A stretch of 64,000 bases of DNA from Chelydra serpentina (lineage: Eukaryota; Chordata; Testudines; Chelydridae), in NCBI GenBank assembly GCA_037349315.1, contig JBAIAC010000007.1:558001-622000 (forward strand), given 5' to 3'. The notes under the pieces are model-generated. The model had not been told where the DNA came from. It saw only the letters and a list, made by a program, of their open reading frames with translations, and ran no database searches. Made by a program: the position numbers and the translations under genes. This document shows, one piece after another, positions 1-57,060 of the stretch (the stretch's first letter is position 1; the number at the start of each line of letters is the position of its first letter).

Positions 1-228
1 GACTCAGGCTGCCGGGGTTATAAATACTGTGTAGACAGTCATGCTTGGTCTGGAGTCTGGGCTCTGGGACCCTGCGAGGGGCAAAGAGTCCCACAGCCCA
101 GACTGAGCTCAAATGTCTACACAGCAATTTTTAGCTCCACACCCAGAGCCCGACGAGCCCAAGTCAGATGACCCAAGCCAGCTGCAGCCATGAGTCTTTT
201 ATTCCAGTGTAAATGTACCTTTCCCAAC
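1..228. repeat. Fragment of a short inverted-repeat DNA element
   Basis: The GC-rich stretch near 105-175 (tgtctacacagcaatttttagc, then repeated cccgag/cgagccc words) ends at about 228. The word TGTCTACAC is the terminal signature shared with several other elements in this window. The left part of the element is outside the window. Confidence 0.4.
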
Positions 229-618
229 AACTACTATGTGGGAGAAAACCAAACAAGCACTACGCTCTTGAATGAATTCTGACAGAAAAATGATAGAAGA
301 CAAAACACACGATCACCTCTGGGTGAACAGTTTTCACAAAATGATCACTCCACAGCTGACCTCTCAGTCCTCATCCTCAAAGGAAACTTGAAAAAGACAA
401 GCCTGGGATGGTATACTCATAACTTTCGTAGACATTAAAAATCATGGTCTTAATAAAGACACTGGATTTATGGCTTATTACAACAATCTGTAACCCACTG
501 TGACAGTCTGTACCCTATGTTCATTCCTTTTTCAAGATTATAACTTTTGTACCAACTATGCCTTGTAAGGTATCACCTGTAAACTCACAATCTGCTGATC
601 ATTATTGTTCTGGTAAAA
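229..618. other. No gene; possible old dispersed repeat split by a hAT insertion
   Basis: No coding sequence is seen. The text just left of the hAT element (about 480-618) and right of it (1121 onward) has the same AT-rich character. It looks like one older repeat that the hAT element entered. The family is not identified. Confidence 0.3.
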
Positions 619-1120
619 CAGAGCTTTCCAAACTGTGTGTCGCGACACGTTAGTGTGTCGGTGTGTCGCGGGGCGGCAGGCGTGCTCTGCTCCCGGGTGT
701 GCTCCGCTCCCCAGCCGGGGGAGCGGGGCGGCAGGCGTTCCGCGCTCCGCTCCCCGGCCGGGGCAGCGGGGCGGCAGGCGTTCCGCGCTCCCCTCCCCGG
801 CCGGGGGAGCGGGGCGGCAGGCGTTCCGCGCTCCCCTCCCCGGCCGGGGGAGCGGGGCGGCAGGCGTTCCGCGCTCCCCTCCCCGGCGTTTTGGCGGGGT
901 GGCGTTGTTGGGTCGGGGGGTGTTTCGGCTGGTGTTGGGGGGGGGGGCACTTGGCTTTTTTTTGTTGTTTTTTTTTTGCTTGGGGCAGCCGGCCCTGGGT
1001 ACTGCGCATGCGCAGTATGTGTAATCCGGGCGGAATTGATTCCGTGTCACGTCCGGTGTGTCGCAAAATGATGCATGTCTAAAAAGTGTGTCACCAACAT
1101 GAAAAGTTTGGAAAGCAATG
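619..1120. mobile_element. hAT-type nonautonomous transposon with perfect 8-bp target duplication
   Basis: The ends share CA..GCTTTCCAAACT as inverted repeats. The 8-bp duplication TGGTAAAA flanks the element exactly at 611-618 and 1121-1128. hAT transposases make 8-bp duplications. No transposase is encoded. The interior is a GC-rich minisatellite (listed separately) followed by poly-G and poly-T tracts. Confidence 0.85.
666..893. repeat. GC-rich minisatellite, unit about 43 bp, 4-5 copies
   Basis: Units start near 667, 724, 767, 810 and 853. The shared core is ggcggcaggcgttccgcgct followed by ccccggccgggg. The long open frames on both strands here are products of the CpG-rich repeat and not genes. 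Confidence 0.9.
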
Positions 1121-1128
1121 TGGTAAAA

Positions 1129-2050
1129 TATGTGTGGCAATGTTGTATGTAAAACTATGAGATTCTACTGTATGACATTAAGACATATTCCAAATCTGGG
1201 GAAGCAGCCACAAAACAGTTCCTCAATGACAAAACGCAAACTGAAGCCTCAGCCAGGTGTCAACAAAATCCGACGGACTATCACCTGCGTAAGTGGCCAT
1301 TCTTTGGCTGGAAAAAGGGTGAGTGAGAAATGTACATCTTGGCAAAGAAACAGCTGGAGTTTCCCATTCCCACAGACTGGCTCCTGAACCCCCGTTGGAG
1401 ATGATTCTCAAAGAAGAGGAGAAAGTACAAAGAATGGGGAACAGACACCCCAAATCACCTCTCCGTTCAAGTGTTGTCAATGCAGTGAGTAGAGATGAAG
1501 GACAAGGAAGCACCACTGGACCGGGGAGGGATCCTGACAAAGGAATTCAGCCAGTAAGACTGCTAGAACATGAGAGAGACTTGCTTTGAATTCACTTCGC
1601 TTGTCAAGTTAGGCGTGAGTAGCCCTTTACCTTTTATTTCTCTGTAACCAATGCTGACTTTTATGCCTCATTACTTATAATCACTTAAATCTTTCTGTGG
1701 TTGTTAAACTTATTTTATTGTTTTATCTAAACCAGTGTGCTTGGATTGAAGTGTTTGGGAAACGCCATTTGAGATGACAGGTTTTGTGCATATAATTTTC
1801 TATGAATAAAATTGTGGACTTTATATGAGCGTACGTTGCCCAGGAGAGGGCTGTGCAGTACAAGACACATACCTGGGGGAAACTCTGGAACTGGGAATTG
1901 GCTGGTGTTACTCTGCAGTGTAATTCAAGAGTGGCTGGCTACAAGCACTCAGACTGTATAGCTGGCTACCTCTCCTTGAATGGTCTTTTACAATGTGTTA
2001 ACTGCTTATGCTAAACAACCTGTTCCACCTTGTATTTAGCTGTGACACTG
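1129..2050. other. No gene; AT-rich, probably old interspersed repeat
   Basis: Short open frames only (85-105 codons), with no recognisable domain. The right half (about 1690-2000) resembles a dispersed reptile repeat from memory. I cannot assign a family. Confidence 0.25.
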
Positions 2051-2275
2051 AGGGCTAGTCTACACTGGCTTGTGTGGTCGCGGCAGAGCGCTGGGGGAGA
2101 GCTCTCCCAGTGCTCTAAAAAAACCCCACCTCCACGAGGGGCGTAGCTCCCAGCGCTGGTGAACTGTCTACACTGGTGCTTTACAGCGCTGAAACTTGCA
2201 GCGCTCAGGGTTTTTTCCCCACACCCCTGAGCGAGAAAGTTGCAGCGCTGTAAAGTGCCAGTGTAGACAAGCCCT
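2051..2275. mobile_element. Short inverted-repeat element (TGTCTACAC family)
   Basis: The ends are AGGGCTAGTCTACACT and AGTGTAGACAAGCCCT, near-perfect inverted repeats. The inside has a second inverted pair around the word CAGCGCTGTAAAG/CTTTACAGCGCTG. No coding capacity. This is a MITE-like element; a relative sits at 40431-40680. Confidence 0.75.
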
Positions 2276-3259
2276 GAGTACCTTCCCCTGACCTGAAGAA
2301 GAGCTCTGTGTAGCTTGAAAGCTTGTCTCTCTCACCGACGGATGATGATGGATGGGAAGTAGCAAGCCATCACACAAAACATAAAGGAGGGAAAGAGATG
2401 TGGCATTAGGCAGCAAGGTGACACCGTTCACCCATGGAGTTCTGACTACCCTTTGAACTATTAGGGACTATTTGTATTGATTTATCAATCTGGCTGCTCA
2501 GCCTATCTGCTTTTAGGTCCGCTTTTTCCTTCCTTTTACATTTATTCATTCAAAATTAGTAACAATGCTGGAATTATTAATATTTATGCAGGATATTATC
2601 ACAACACTAATTTAACCATAAATGCCTTTATTAAATCCAAAGGCCTAACGATATTTATACAATTGCTCTAAACGTGCCTAAAAAGCCTAAATATTAAGGA
2701 ATTTACTATATCCAGACAGTAACAAAACATTTATAAGCTTTTGATCAAGATACTTAGGAATGGAATACACCCAGGGGTGTTTAGACACACATTGGTCAGG
2801 TCCAGCATGGTCAGGCAGGTATTAGCAAGGAACCTTTTAAGAGTTTACTTTTTTATATCCTTTAACAAACAAGTGATGCCATGGCCGATTACCGACTTCA
2901 GCTAAAACCAATTGGAGACAGTTCACCCTTATTTCCAGTCTTCATCCAGATAAGATTTACAACCTCCTTCCCCCACCCGAAGGCTTTTCCTCCCTATCTC
3001 TTTCCCCCTCCTTCCTGCTGACCAACAGTTTTTCCTTACCACCTGGCTTCACACAGGCCCTAATTTTGGAGAGAACACTGGTATATGGGGTGGGAAGGGC
3101 CATGCTGACTCTTTTGAAGGGAGATTCTCTGTCTTATTTAAAACCATCTGCAGTCATCCCTATCAGTCAGAGGCCTTCTTTTCAGAAACTTCCCGATTTC
3201 ATTATTCTTTGAACCAGACATCCTCCCTAATTCATTTCTTCTAGCTTTATAAATCACCA
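2276..3259. other. No gene; small Penelope-like tail at the left, otherwise unannotated
   Basis: The sequence at about 2293-2340 (gaagaagagctctgtgtag, then cttgtctctctcacc) matches the tail motif seen at 30300-30420 and 41764-41890. The rest is AT-rich with no recognised feature. Confidence 0.35.
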
Positions 3260-3930
3260 TCATAGGACCTAATCACACCAGCCATGCCATCAGGGGCTCG
3301 TTCACCTGCACATCTACCAATGTGATCTACGCCATCATGTGCCAGCAATGCCCCTCTGCCATGTACATTGGCCAAACCGGACAGTCTCTACACAAAAGAA
3401 TAAACGGACACAAATCTGACATCAGGAATCATCACATTCAAAAACCAGTAGGAGAACACTTCAACCTCCCTAATCACTCAGTGACAGACTTAAAGGTGGC
3501 AATTTTGCAACAGAAAAGCTTCAAAAACAGACTCCAACGAGAAGCTGCTGAACTTGAATTAATATGCAAACTAGATACCATTACCTTAGGTTTGAACAGA
3601 GACTTGGAGTGGCTCGGTCATTATGTTAATTGAATCTATTTCCCCTAGTTAAGTATCCTCACACCTTTGTGTCACCTGTCCGAAATGGGCCAGCTTGATT
3701 ATCACTTCAAAAGTTTTTTTCCCCTGCTGATAATAGTTCCTCTTAATTAATTAGCCTCTTACAGTTGGTATAGGTACTTCCACCTTTTCATGTTTCTCTG
3801 AATGTATAAATATCTTCTTACTGTATGTTCCATTGTATGCATCGATGAAGTGGACTGTAGCCCACGAAAGCTTATGCTGAAATAAATTTGTTAGTCTCTA
3901 AGGTGCCACAAGTACTCCTGTTCTTTTTAC
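3260..3930 (+). mobile_element. Penelope-like retroelement, 3' fragment
   Basis: It holds the GIY-YIG endonuclease end of a Penelope-like element, then a 3' region ending in aagcttatgctgaaataaatttgttagtctctaaggtgcc-type text near 3870-3930. A second copy of that 3' region, reversed, is at 62371-62961. The reverse transcriptase part is missing, so the copy is 5' truncated. Confidence 0.75.
3322..3633 (+). pseudogene. GIY-YIG endonuclease fragment of a Penelope-like element
   Basis: About 100 residues containing MYIGQTGQSLHKRINGHKSDI-like text, that is a GIY-YIG core (YIGQTGQSL, R..H). It is followed by HFNLPNHS and a C-terminal ELELICKLDT..LGLN segment. In Penelope-like elements this domain nicks the target to prime reverse transcription. 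It is open to the stop at 3631, but nothing upstream encodes the polymerase, so I treat it as a relic. Confidence 0.75.
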
Positions 3931-4160
3931 TTTCAAAGCCTCTCTTTTACTCGCTAGTTAGGGCCTTTCTTTATAACACATTTCTTTTAGCTAACTTGAA
4001 TGATCGGATTTTATATTTATTCTACAATCAGCTTTGTGCCTGTCCAAGAGACAAAGCTTCTGAGTGTAATTTCGTACTCCTCATCCCTCCCAGCCCACCT
4101 TTTCGTTATATAAGACACAGTCGTACAACACCAGCTCACTGATAATATGATCCTTTACAT
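3931..4160. other. No feature seen
   Basis: AT-rich sequence between the Penelope-like tail and a hAT element. No recognisable motif. Confidence 0.3.
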
Positions 4161-4589
4161 CAGGCCTGCACAACATGCGGCCCAGGGGCCGCATGCGGCC
4201 CGCGTGGGCTCACTGTGCGGTCCGCGGTGGGGTGAGTAGGTAGGCTCACTGTGCTGCAAAAATGCATCTACAACTGCATTGACTGACAGTTGTGTGCAGT
4301 AATATAGTGACCCCTTGGGGGGGGTGAAGAGGGGTGTGATGGTGGGGCAGAGTGGGGAGGGGGCAGGTCCTATTTTACTGCTGTGATCTGGTCACCCTAT
4401 GCGCGCTGTTTCTTTCCCCCTCTACAGGCTTCCACACCCCAGCGCTGGGGAAGGAGGGGTTGTTTCCACGGGGTGGGCGGCGCTGGGGGAGGGGTGGGTG
4501 ATGTTTCCGCAGAGCCAGGCGGTTTCAGCCCTCAGCTGTTTTCTTTGGAGTAATATGGCCCTCGCCGCTTTACGAGTTGTGCGGGCCTG
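4161..4589. mobile_element. hAT-type nonautonomous transposon
   Basis: The left end CAGGCCTGCACAAC and the right end GTTGTGCGGGCCTG are inverted repeats with one mismatch. Flanks CTTTACAT and CCCTACGT agree at 5 of 8 bases, and all differences are transitions, as expected of an old CpG-rich copy. No transposase inside. Confidence 0.65.
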
Positions 4590-5397
4590 CCCTACGTGGT
4601 GGTGAAAGTACAAAAGGGCTGATTGTGCGGCTCTGAACTCTTAATGGGATGATGTTTTCTTTTTCGCCTTTTTGGGACAAAGATCGTTGGGATGTGAGGT
4701 GATCCATGTGAGCGCCACGTTGTAGGCCATCAACCATTATAATTCTTTAGTAGGTAAGATTGGAACTGGTCAATGCTGTATGAACCAGGAATTTGGATTC
4801 CTTAAATTGCCAACTGAAGACCACTGGTTTGGAACCTGAGTTTTTTGGTTCCTTGATTCGAGAGCGCGGCTCATGTTCTCAGTAAGAACCACTGGAGATC
4901 TCCCTTCTATGCAGCCGCTTTATTAGCCAGTGATTTTACTTCTATCCCCCCAAGAAGCCATTTTCCTTTGAATTGGGAGGAACACGGGATCTGCCGGTTA
5001 GGGCTGAGCTAGCTGTGCCATCCGGCAGCTGAGCTGAATGTCAGTCTGAGCAGCAAATCTCATGAGATCCAGAGATGAATCTATTACAAAGATGTAGCCT
5101 CATGACTGTTCAAATGCATCACTCTCTGCTCGTAAGGTCCAGTGACTTCAGCGCATCACATCAAGTAAAAGAAATCGTGAAAAGGGAAGTTGCTGACGCT
5201 TCAAAATCCATTCTTACAGTGGCTTCCACTTTAAAGGAAGATGTCCTCGTCTGACGGGATAACCTTCGTGTCTAGAGACACTACTTGGACACCACTTTTA
5301 GACACACAAAGCAAGGCATTTTGGGGTTCTCATAGCTTGCAGAATCTGAGAGGACTGCTTGCCTCTTCAAATTGTCTAGGTAGACCTACGTCTAGTC
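4590..5397. other. No gene recognised
   Basis: No long open frame and no known motif. I looked here for VCPKMT, which lies next to the SOS2 3' end in human, and found no match. Confidence 0.3.
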
Positions 5398-5628
5398 CAG
5401 AGGTGGGCAAACTATGGCCTGCGGGCTACATCCACCCTGCGGGACCGTCCTGCCTGGCTCTTGAACTCCCAGCCGGGGAGGCTAGCCCCCGGCCCCTCCC
5501 TGGCTGTCCCCCCTCACCCGCAGCCTCAACTCGCTGTGTGCTCCGGGCGGCGAGCTCCTGCCAGGCAGTGTGGCTGCGAGAACGCGCAGCGGCGTGACCA
5601 GCTCTGGCTGGGCGGTGCGGCTGCCGGT

Positions 5629-5865
5629 GTAGTGTATTAAACTGCTCCCTATAGGAATGTGCTATGGGTAGCAGTTACTGATAGGTAAGATTGTCAGAAA
5701 CTGCTACTGTATAAACTGCTACCTGATGTAGCAAATGCCTACAGGGAGCAGTTTATTGCACTATCATGAGTGTGAAATTGCTACGTGTAGAAATGTGCTC
5801 TCTGTAGCAGTTATAGATGTGTAGATTGTAAGAAACTGCGGTTGTAAAAAACTTTAATACACTAC
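5629..5865. mobile_element. Nested MITE-like element with 12-bp terminal inverted repeats
   Basis: Ends are GTAGTGTATTAA and TTAATACACTAC, a perfect 12-bp inverted pair. Inside are two related copies, about 56 bp each, of a segment (start near 5656 and 5789) sharing gtagcagtta and gattgt.agaaactgc. It is AT-rich and sits abruptly inside the GC-rich hAT host, so it inserted later. Family unknown. Confidence 0.65.
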
Positions 5866-5884
5866 CCCAGTCCTGGTGCTCTGA

Positions 5885-6260
5885 GCGGCATGACAAGGGG
5901 GTGGGGAGCAGGGGGGTTAGATAAGGGACAGGGGGTTCCGGGGGGCAGTCAGGGGACAGGGAGCTGTTGGATGGGGTGGAGGTTCTGGGAAGGGCAGTCA
6001 GGGGATGGGGAACAGGGGGTTTCGATAGGTGTGGGAGTCCTGGGAGGTCTGTCGGGGGTGGGGGTGTGGATAGGGTTCGGGGCAGTCAGGGGACAGGGGG
6101 GTTGGCTAGGGGGTGGGATTCCAGGGGGCCGTTAGGGGAAGGGGGTCCCGTTAGGTCACGGGACAAGGAGCAGGGTGGTGGTGGTTGGATGGGTCAGAGG
6201 TTCTGAGGGGGGCAGTCAGGGGGCAGAAAGTGGGAGGGGGCGGATAGCGGGCAGGGGCCA
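5885..6260 (+). repeat. G-rich low-complexity tract inside a hAT element
   Basis: Runs of GGGG recur on the plus strand with irregular words such as ggggcagtcaggggac repeated several times. It could form G-quadruplexes. The plus-strand open frames are Gly/Val/Arg-rich artefacts. Confidence 0.7.
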
Positions 6261-6355
6261 GCCTATTTGGGGAGGCACAGCATTCCCTGCCCGGCCCTCC
6301 ATGGAGTTTTTGAACCCCGATGTGGCCCGCAGGACAAAAAGTTTGCCCACCCCTG

Positions 6356-6949
6356 TTCTAGTAACCCCCTTGAAAGAAAAATGGACTGGCAAACTTGAAT
6401 TGGAATTGACCTGAGAGGATAGGGATTTTGCCAGGAGATTTGGAGCCCAGCTTTTCAACAGTACTGATGTGGGAAGTTATAGTATAATTATTGCATGAAA
6501 TCCTATGGCCTCCGTTATGCAGGTCAGAAGAAACCATAATGATCTTTTCTGACCCTAATATTTATCCATATACAACTCTCATCCTTCCTCAGAGGAAGAG
6601 ATGGACTAAGAGGAGGGAAAGGGAGAGCGTTTTGGGGTTTTTAAAAGAGGAGATGTGTCTTCAGTTTGATTCTTCTTGAAGTTAATTTTTTTAAAGAAAT
6701 CTTTGATGCAACATTCTCCCCTCGAATGTTGTAACTCCTCTGCTGGAAGGGGTTAAAAACTCCTGGTGGGTTGCCTGATGAGTAGGACTTTTCTGCCTAG
6801 GGCCCTCTCACAGCATTGAAATGGGCCAGTTAAATGCAGATAGGCTTAGCAGAAGTGGCATGAACGAATATAGGAATCTTGCATATCCTTGTAGATACTG
6901 TATTCCCCATCCCCCATCCTTACAAGGAACACACACTGATCAATCTCTT
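6356..6949. other. No feature seen; region just past the presumed SOS2 3' end
   Basis: AT-rich, no coding potential recognised. It separates the hAT element from the candidate polyadenylation signal. Confidence 0.3.
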
Positions 6950-6969
6950 AAAAATTAAGACTGGGGTGA

Positions 6970-6975
6970 TTTATT
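6970..6975 (-). terminator. SOS2: Candidate SOS2 polyadenylation signal AATAAA
   Basis: TTTATT on the plus strand reads AATAAA in the gene direction. It is the only canonical hexamer noticed between the stop codon and this point. Cleavage would be expected 10-30 bases further at about 6940-6960. Confidence 0.4.
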
Positions 6976-7795
6976 AATCTTGTTAAGAACTCTGATACAA
7001 AGCACAGTAAAAGGCCACAGACCAGTAAATAAAATGTGGCTTTTGGCCACCTTACAAATTCTGCTACAGTACTACCAGTAAAACAGACTCACTCTCACAC
7101 CAGTTCAAACAACAAATAGTTCAACTGGCAAAGAAAAGTTCCATTCACTTTTCAGTTTAAAAAGTTTAATAAAGCTTTAAGTGTTTGCTGGTTTAAATGC
7201 TACCAATTTCCAAAAGGGAATCTGTAATTAAATGAGGATAGAGCTAAAGAACATTAGGTTTGGAAGGCAAGACTTTGTTCCTAAGCCATAGGAAATGCTT
7301 CTGAATGTATAAGATTGCAAGAGTAGCGGACTGTATTACAGGCCTCAAGTCACTTAAATTTATACAGGTTATTAGCAATATCTGTAAATATACAATATAA
7401 ACAACTGTACATACATGGCATATAGCTTTGTTCTCCAAAACAGTAGGCAACTCTTTAGCTTAAGACACCTTTGCCTGCCAAAACAAAAAGGCACATCTGA
7501 ACAAGATGCATGCTAAATACTAGGGATTCTTTCCAATAACTGGGTTAGGTAGTCCTAGGTTATACTTTGTCAAAATAATCAAAACTAATAGTGCATTCTG
7601 ATATCTTCATTTAGATTTTCAACCCATTTTTCTTTTTCATCTTCAGCAGCAAATGACTGGACATTAAGACATGGCATTAAAAATTGGAGAACAGCAGTTG
7701 TCATTCACAAACTTCCTAGATTGACATAAAATTAGTAGGCAAGTAGCCAGAGGTTTAAAATCAGTAACACTATCCATCCTCATGCTTGAGTAGTA

Positions 7796-8475
7796 CAGTA
7801 ACTCCTCACTTAACATTGTAGTTCTGTTCCTGAAAAATGCAACTTTAAGCGAAACGATGTTAAACGAATCCAATGTCCCCATAAGTTTTAAACAAACAAT
7901 TGAATACTGGGACACAGCGATGATGGCAGTGAAGCTTGGTTGAGGTGGAGGAGTCAGATAGTGGGAATTTCCCAGGCAATGCCTTACTAAATGAACTAGC
8001 ACTTCACTGAGCCCTCAAGGGTTAACTCTCTCACTCTACAAGCCAGCAGGAAAGATGTGTTTCAGAGATAGAGATGCACATTTCCAATTAGGTATCAAGA
8101 GTGGGGTCAGAAGTACACTGCCTTATTAATTAGATCAGCAAGCCCGGCGGCAGCAGCTCCCTCCCTCGTGTGTCCCCCCTGCTCTATGGAAGATGGGGTA
8201 AGCAAGGTGCAGGGGGACATTAGCCCCCCTCTTCTTCCTCTCCCCCCCCACACAGCAAACAGGCACCCTGACATTAGCCCCGCTCTTCTTTCCCACAGCA
8301 AGCAGGCAGGAGTCTCGGAGAGCAGCACATGGCAGTGGGGGAAGGGACAGCTGAACTGCCTGCAAACGACGTTAAAAGGGAGCATTTCACAACTTTAAAC
8401 GAGCATGTTCCCTAATTGATCAGTAACGTAAGAATGAAACAACGTTAACCGGGACGACTAAGTGAGGTGTTACTA
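7796..8475. mobile_element. Tigger-like (pogo/Tc1-mariner) nonautonomous element in the SOS2 3' UTR
   Basis: The left end CAGTAACTCCTCACTTAA and the right end around CTAAGTGAGGTGTTACTA are inverted repeats. TA dinucleotides flank it at 7794-7795 and 8476-8477, as for Tc1/mariner insertions. The words TTTAAGCGAAACGATGTTAAACGA next to the left end recur at 62322-62345 in a second copy. No transposase inside. Confidence 0.75.
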
Positions 8476-8891
8476 TAAATCCACTGTTCCGTTTTTTTTG
8501 TTTGTTTTTTTAAAGGCCACTAGTGCTCAAATTTGAAAAATTCCACAAACGCACCTTTTTTTCGGCTCAGTGCAATGAACTGATAGTTTAAATTCATGTA
8601 GTGTAGTTTACAGTGCAAAATACATAATCTTTATACTGGCAGAACTGTTGGCACTGAGGATCTGAGACGAGGCAATGCTACTGATCACCTGAGGGTAATG
8701 CTGTGGGAGCAGACAAAGAGCAGAGGGTGTATTCTTATTTTTTCTACTTTTTAACTTTTTTTTTTTTGATCAGCAGCACTTATGTAAGAGCATTATTTGT
8801 GAAAGTACTAAAATACACTGCCTTTTTTTGGCATAAATAAAAAGGAACTTTACAAATACTATTCCAGTGTCAATGACTAATATGGCTAAGG

Positions 8892-54857
<45,966 letters not shown>

Positions 54858-55212
54858 CTAAAGAAAGGAGGAAATAATTATGTATATACAGAAAAAGAAT
54901 GCAGGACATCTTTTGTGCTCAGCTGTACAATTTGTTTATTGAGATCTGATGTGTTAATGTGATTTTTCAAGACCATTTCCGTTTACTCAAAAATAATATA
55001 ACTCAGTATATCCCATAATTCATTAATGTATATTTTAATACATGCGCAAACCTTTTGAGAGCATTGCTCAGCATCACCATATTTGTCATTAACACAAATT
55101 TTAATGAAATGGTGGCAGCCAAGAGGCAAATACTTACTTACAGTCCAGCAGTGATCCCATCACCAAAAGTCATGTTTTGAAAAGGCTTCTCTAACACGTG
55201 TGAAAACTATGA

Positions 55213-55545
55213 TCACTTACCCCACGGTACCATTGGTTCTCTGAGCTGATGTCGGTGTGGATCCCACTGTAGGTGCTCATGTGCCTCACACGTTGCAAGA
55301 CCCGATTCCTTGTGAAATCTCATGTAGGGAAGATCAGCCCTAAGTGCTTGGGGCTCACTCACTCTCCTGGCCAAAGAGCTTGCCACTAGGAAGACTGTCT
55401 TCAAAAAGAGCCTTCTTTTGACCCCAAGTCTCGACAGGATGACACGGAGTTCTGAGGCAGGAGTCATCTCTTTGACCAGTGGGTAAATATACATCACATC
55501 CTTGAGGAGCTTCAATACTGCTGGGTGAGAGAAGATGGAGCACAA
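55213..55545 (-). pseudogene. DIRS-like tyrosine recombinase fragment
   Basis: About 110 residues with HPAVLKLLKDVMYIYPLVKE, then FLKTVFLVASSLARRVSEPQ. The latter block holds the first catalytic Arg of tyrosine recombinases (ARRVSE). The C-terminal half with HxxR and the Tyr is missing, so the copy is truncated at about 55205. Confidence 0.6.
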
Positions 55546-55712
55546 ATGTACAGGCAGAGGGCAAACAGAGATCAGAATGGGATGGACCTTAGTGGAGCTG
55601 AACAGAAGACCAGAGTGTTTCAGATGCAGCAGTAGTCAAGGATCTGTGGTACTTGCATAGGAGCCAAGCCTTGTTAGGCCACCAAGATCAAGAACCTTTT
55701 CCAAGTTGACAA

Positions 55713-56590
55713 TTAAGTCCTCCTGGTTGTTGTCTTTCTACTCCGTAAACACATCGCTTGGAGTTGTCGAGGGCAGTCCCTGACCGTGGTACTTAGCCAG
55801 CCAACATCCAGGCTGTCAGGTGTAGGAACTTTAGGTCTGGATGAACTATCTGGCCGTGGTGCTGCAAAATCAGGTCCAGGCACTATGGGAGCCGGTTCAG
55901 TGGCTGAATGGACATCTATAGCAGGTCTGTCAACCAAAACTGCTGCGGTCAATGTGGTGCTATGATAATCATCGTGGCTGTGACTCTTGAATTCGGAAAT
56001 CACCATGGAAGATGTGGGAATAGGTGGAAAGACATAAAGGAGGCCTTGGGTTTCACTGCAGAAGGAAGGTGCTGGGCAATGAGCCTGGAACAGAGATGAC
56101 AGTGGGTACTGTCCTTGGTGATGAATAGGTCTAATACAGGAACCCCCCAATGATGGAATACTGGCCCTACAACATCTCTCTGCAGTGGCCATTCGACTGG
56201 CATGGTTATCTTCTCACAAAGTCTCCAGGTCAATGCTGACTCCTGGGAAGTGAAGATTACTGGGATTACCCCTGTTGCTAGCACCATATCTAGAATTTGA
56301 TGGCCTCCAGGCAGAGGGCTGAGTAACATGCATTTCCTTGTTTATGCAGTGCATCACAGATGTGGCATCCATCAGGTTCTACACTGTGGAATTTCAGAGG
56401 ACAGGCAGGAACACCACACAGGCCAGCCTTATGACCCTGAGTTCCAGGATGTTTATGGGAACTCCCATGTTCTCCAGGAACCAGATCCCTTGCATTCATA
56501 GATGGTCCAGGGAGGCTCCACAACTTTTGCCTGATGCATCTGTGACTGAAGTCTTTGTTGAGTGGGAGGAACAAAAACAGTACCCCCACT
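55713..56590 (-). pseudogene. DIRS-like RNase H and downstream region (relic)
   Basis: Minus-strand pieces include VEWPLQRDVVGPVFHHWG then PVLDLFITKDSTHC, and LLYVFPPIPTSS. They correspond to the conserved WxLxP...D(L)FAT and (L)YAFPPxPL blocks that follow RNase H in DIRS polyproteins. A frameshift near 56000-56190 splits them. Confidence 0.6.
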
Positions 56591-56979
56591 GCTTAATTTT
56601 TTGGAGTCTAGCACCATGTCAACTCTACAACAATATGCGGTGGCCCCAAGACCTTACTATCCATCCTATGTCTTGGAGGGGAATAGATGAACTTGACCCA
56701 AAGAAGTAGCGGCCTCAGGTGAAGTCTGGCAAGCACCATCACATACATGCCACGCTGGCATATGGTTTAACAACCCAAGGCAAGTCTGTAGCCATTGTAG
56801 TCTGATCTTATCTTGAGTAATAGTAATTGCAATGACAGGAACCTAAACTCTGATAGGTATGTCCAATTTTGACCTGGAGTTATCATAACTCCAATGGACT
56901 CTATCCTCTGCATTACAGTTCACTAGGTGGACGCCCAGGCAACAGGAAGGGAGAATATTCTAGGTTCGTTGCAGTCTCT

Positions 56980-57060
56980 TGCTGGATCTGCCTTTGACCA
57001 ACCAGTTATCTAGGTAAGCATAGACATGGATGCCCTGCCTCCTCAGGTACGCTGCAACCT
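56980..57060 (-). pseudogene. DIRS-like reverse transcriptase core with YLDN instead of YLDD
   Basis: The minus strand reads VAAYLRRQGIHVYAYLDNW followed by LVKG. DIRS-type polymerases have YLDDWL at this place. The second metal-binding Asp is Asn here, which should abolish polymerase activity. Stops nearby confirm it is a relic. Confidence 0.7.

Larger units (their letters stand above)
5398..6355. mobile_element. hAT-type nonautonomous transposon carrying a nested element
   Basis: The left end CAGAGGTGGGCAAACTATGG and the right end AAAGTTTGCCCACCCCTG are inverted repeats, followed inward by GC-rich GGCCTGCGGGC-type text. This is the classic vertebrate hAT end. Flanks GTCTAGTC and TTCTAGTA share the core TCTAGT. 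The interior includes a nested element and a G-rich tract. Confidence 0.8.
6950..8891 (-). other. SOS2: Probable SOS2 3' UTR
   Basis: This is the sequence downstream of the SOS2 stop on the minus strand. It is AT-rich and has no competing gene. The first clear AATAAA in gene orientation is at 6970-6975, which would give a UTR of about 1.9 kb. A Tigger-like element occupies 7796-8475 inside it. The true 3' end is not proven by sequence alone. Confidence 0.5.

Noticed and set aside
637..893. A CRISPR-like array
   Set aside because: The units are contiguous and near-identical with no unique spacers, in vertebrate DNA.
556..1140. Overlapping open frames of up to 194 codons on both strands
   Set aside because: They come from a CpG-rich 43-bp minisatellite inside a hAT element. 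Pro/Arg/Gly-rich repeats in several frames at once are not a gene.
1..6950. VCPKMT, the human neighbour of the SOS2 3' end
   Set aside because: No methyltransferase-like coding block was found on either strand; the region is mostly repeats. The gene may lie further left.
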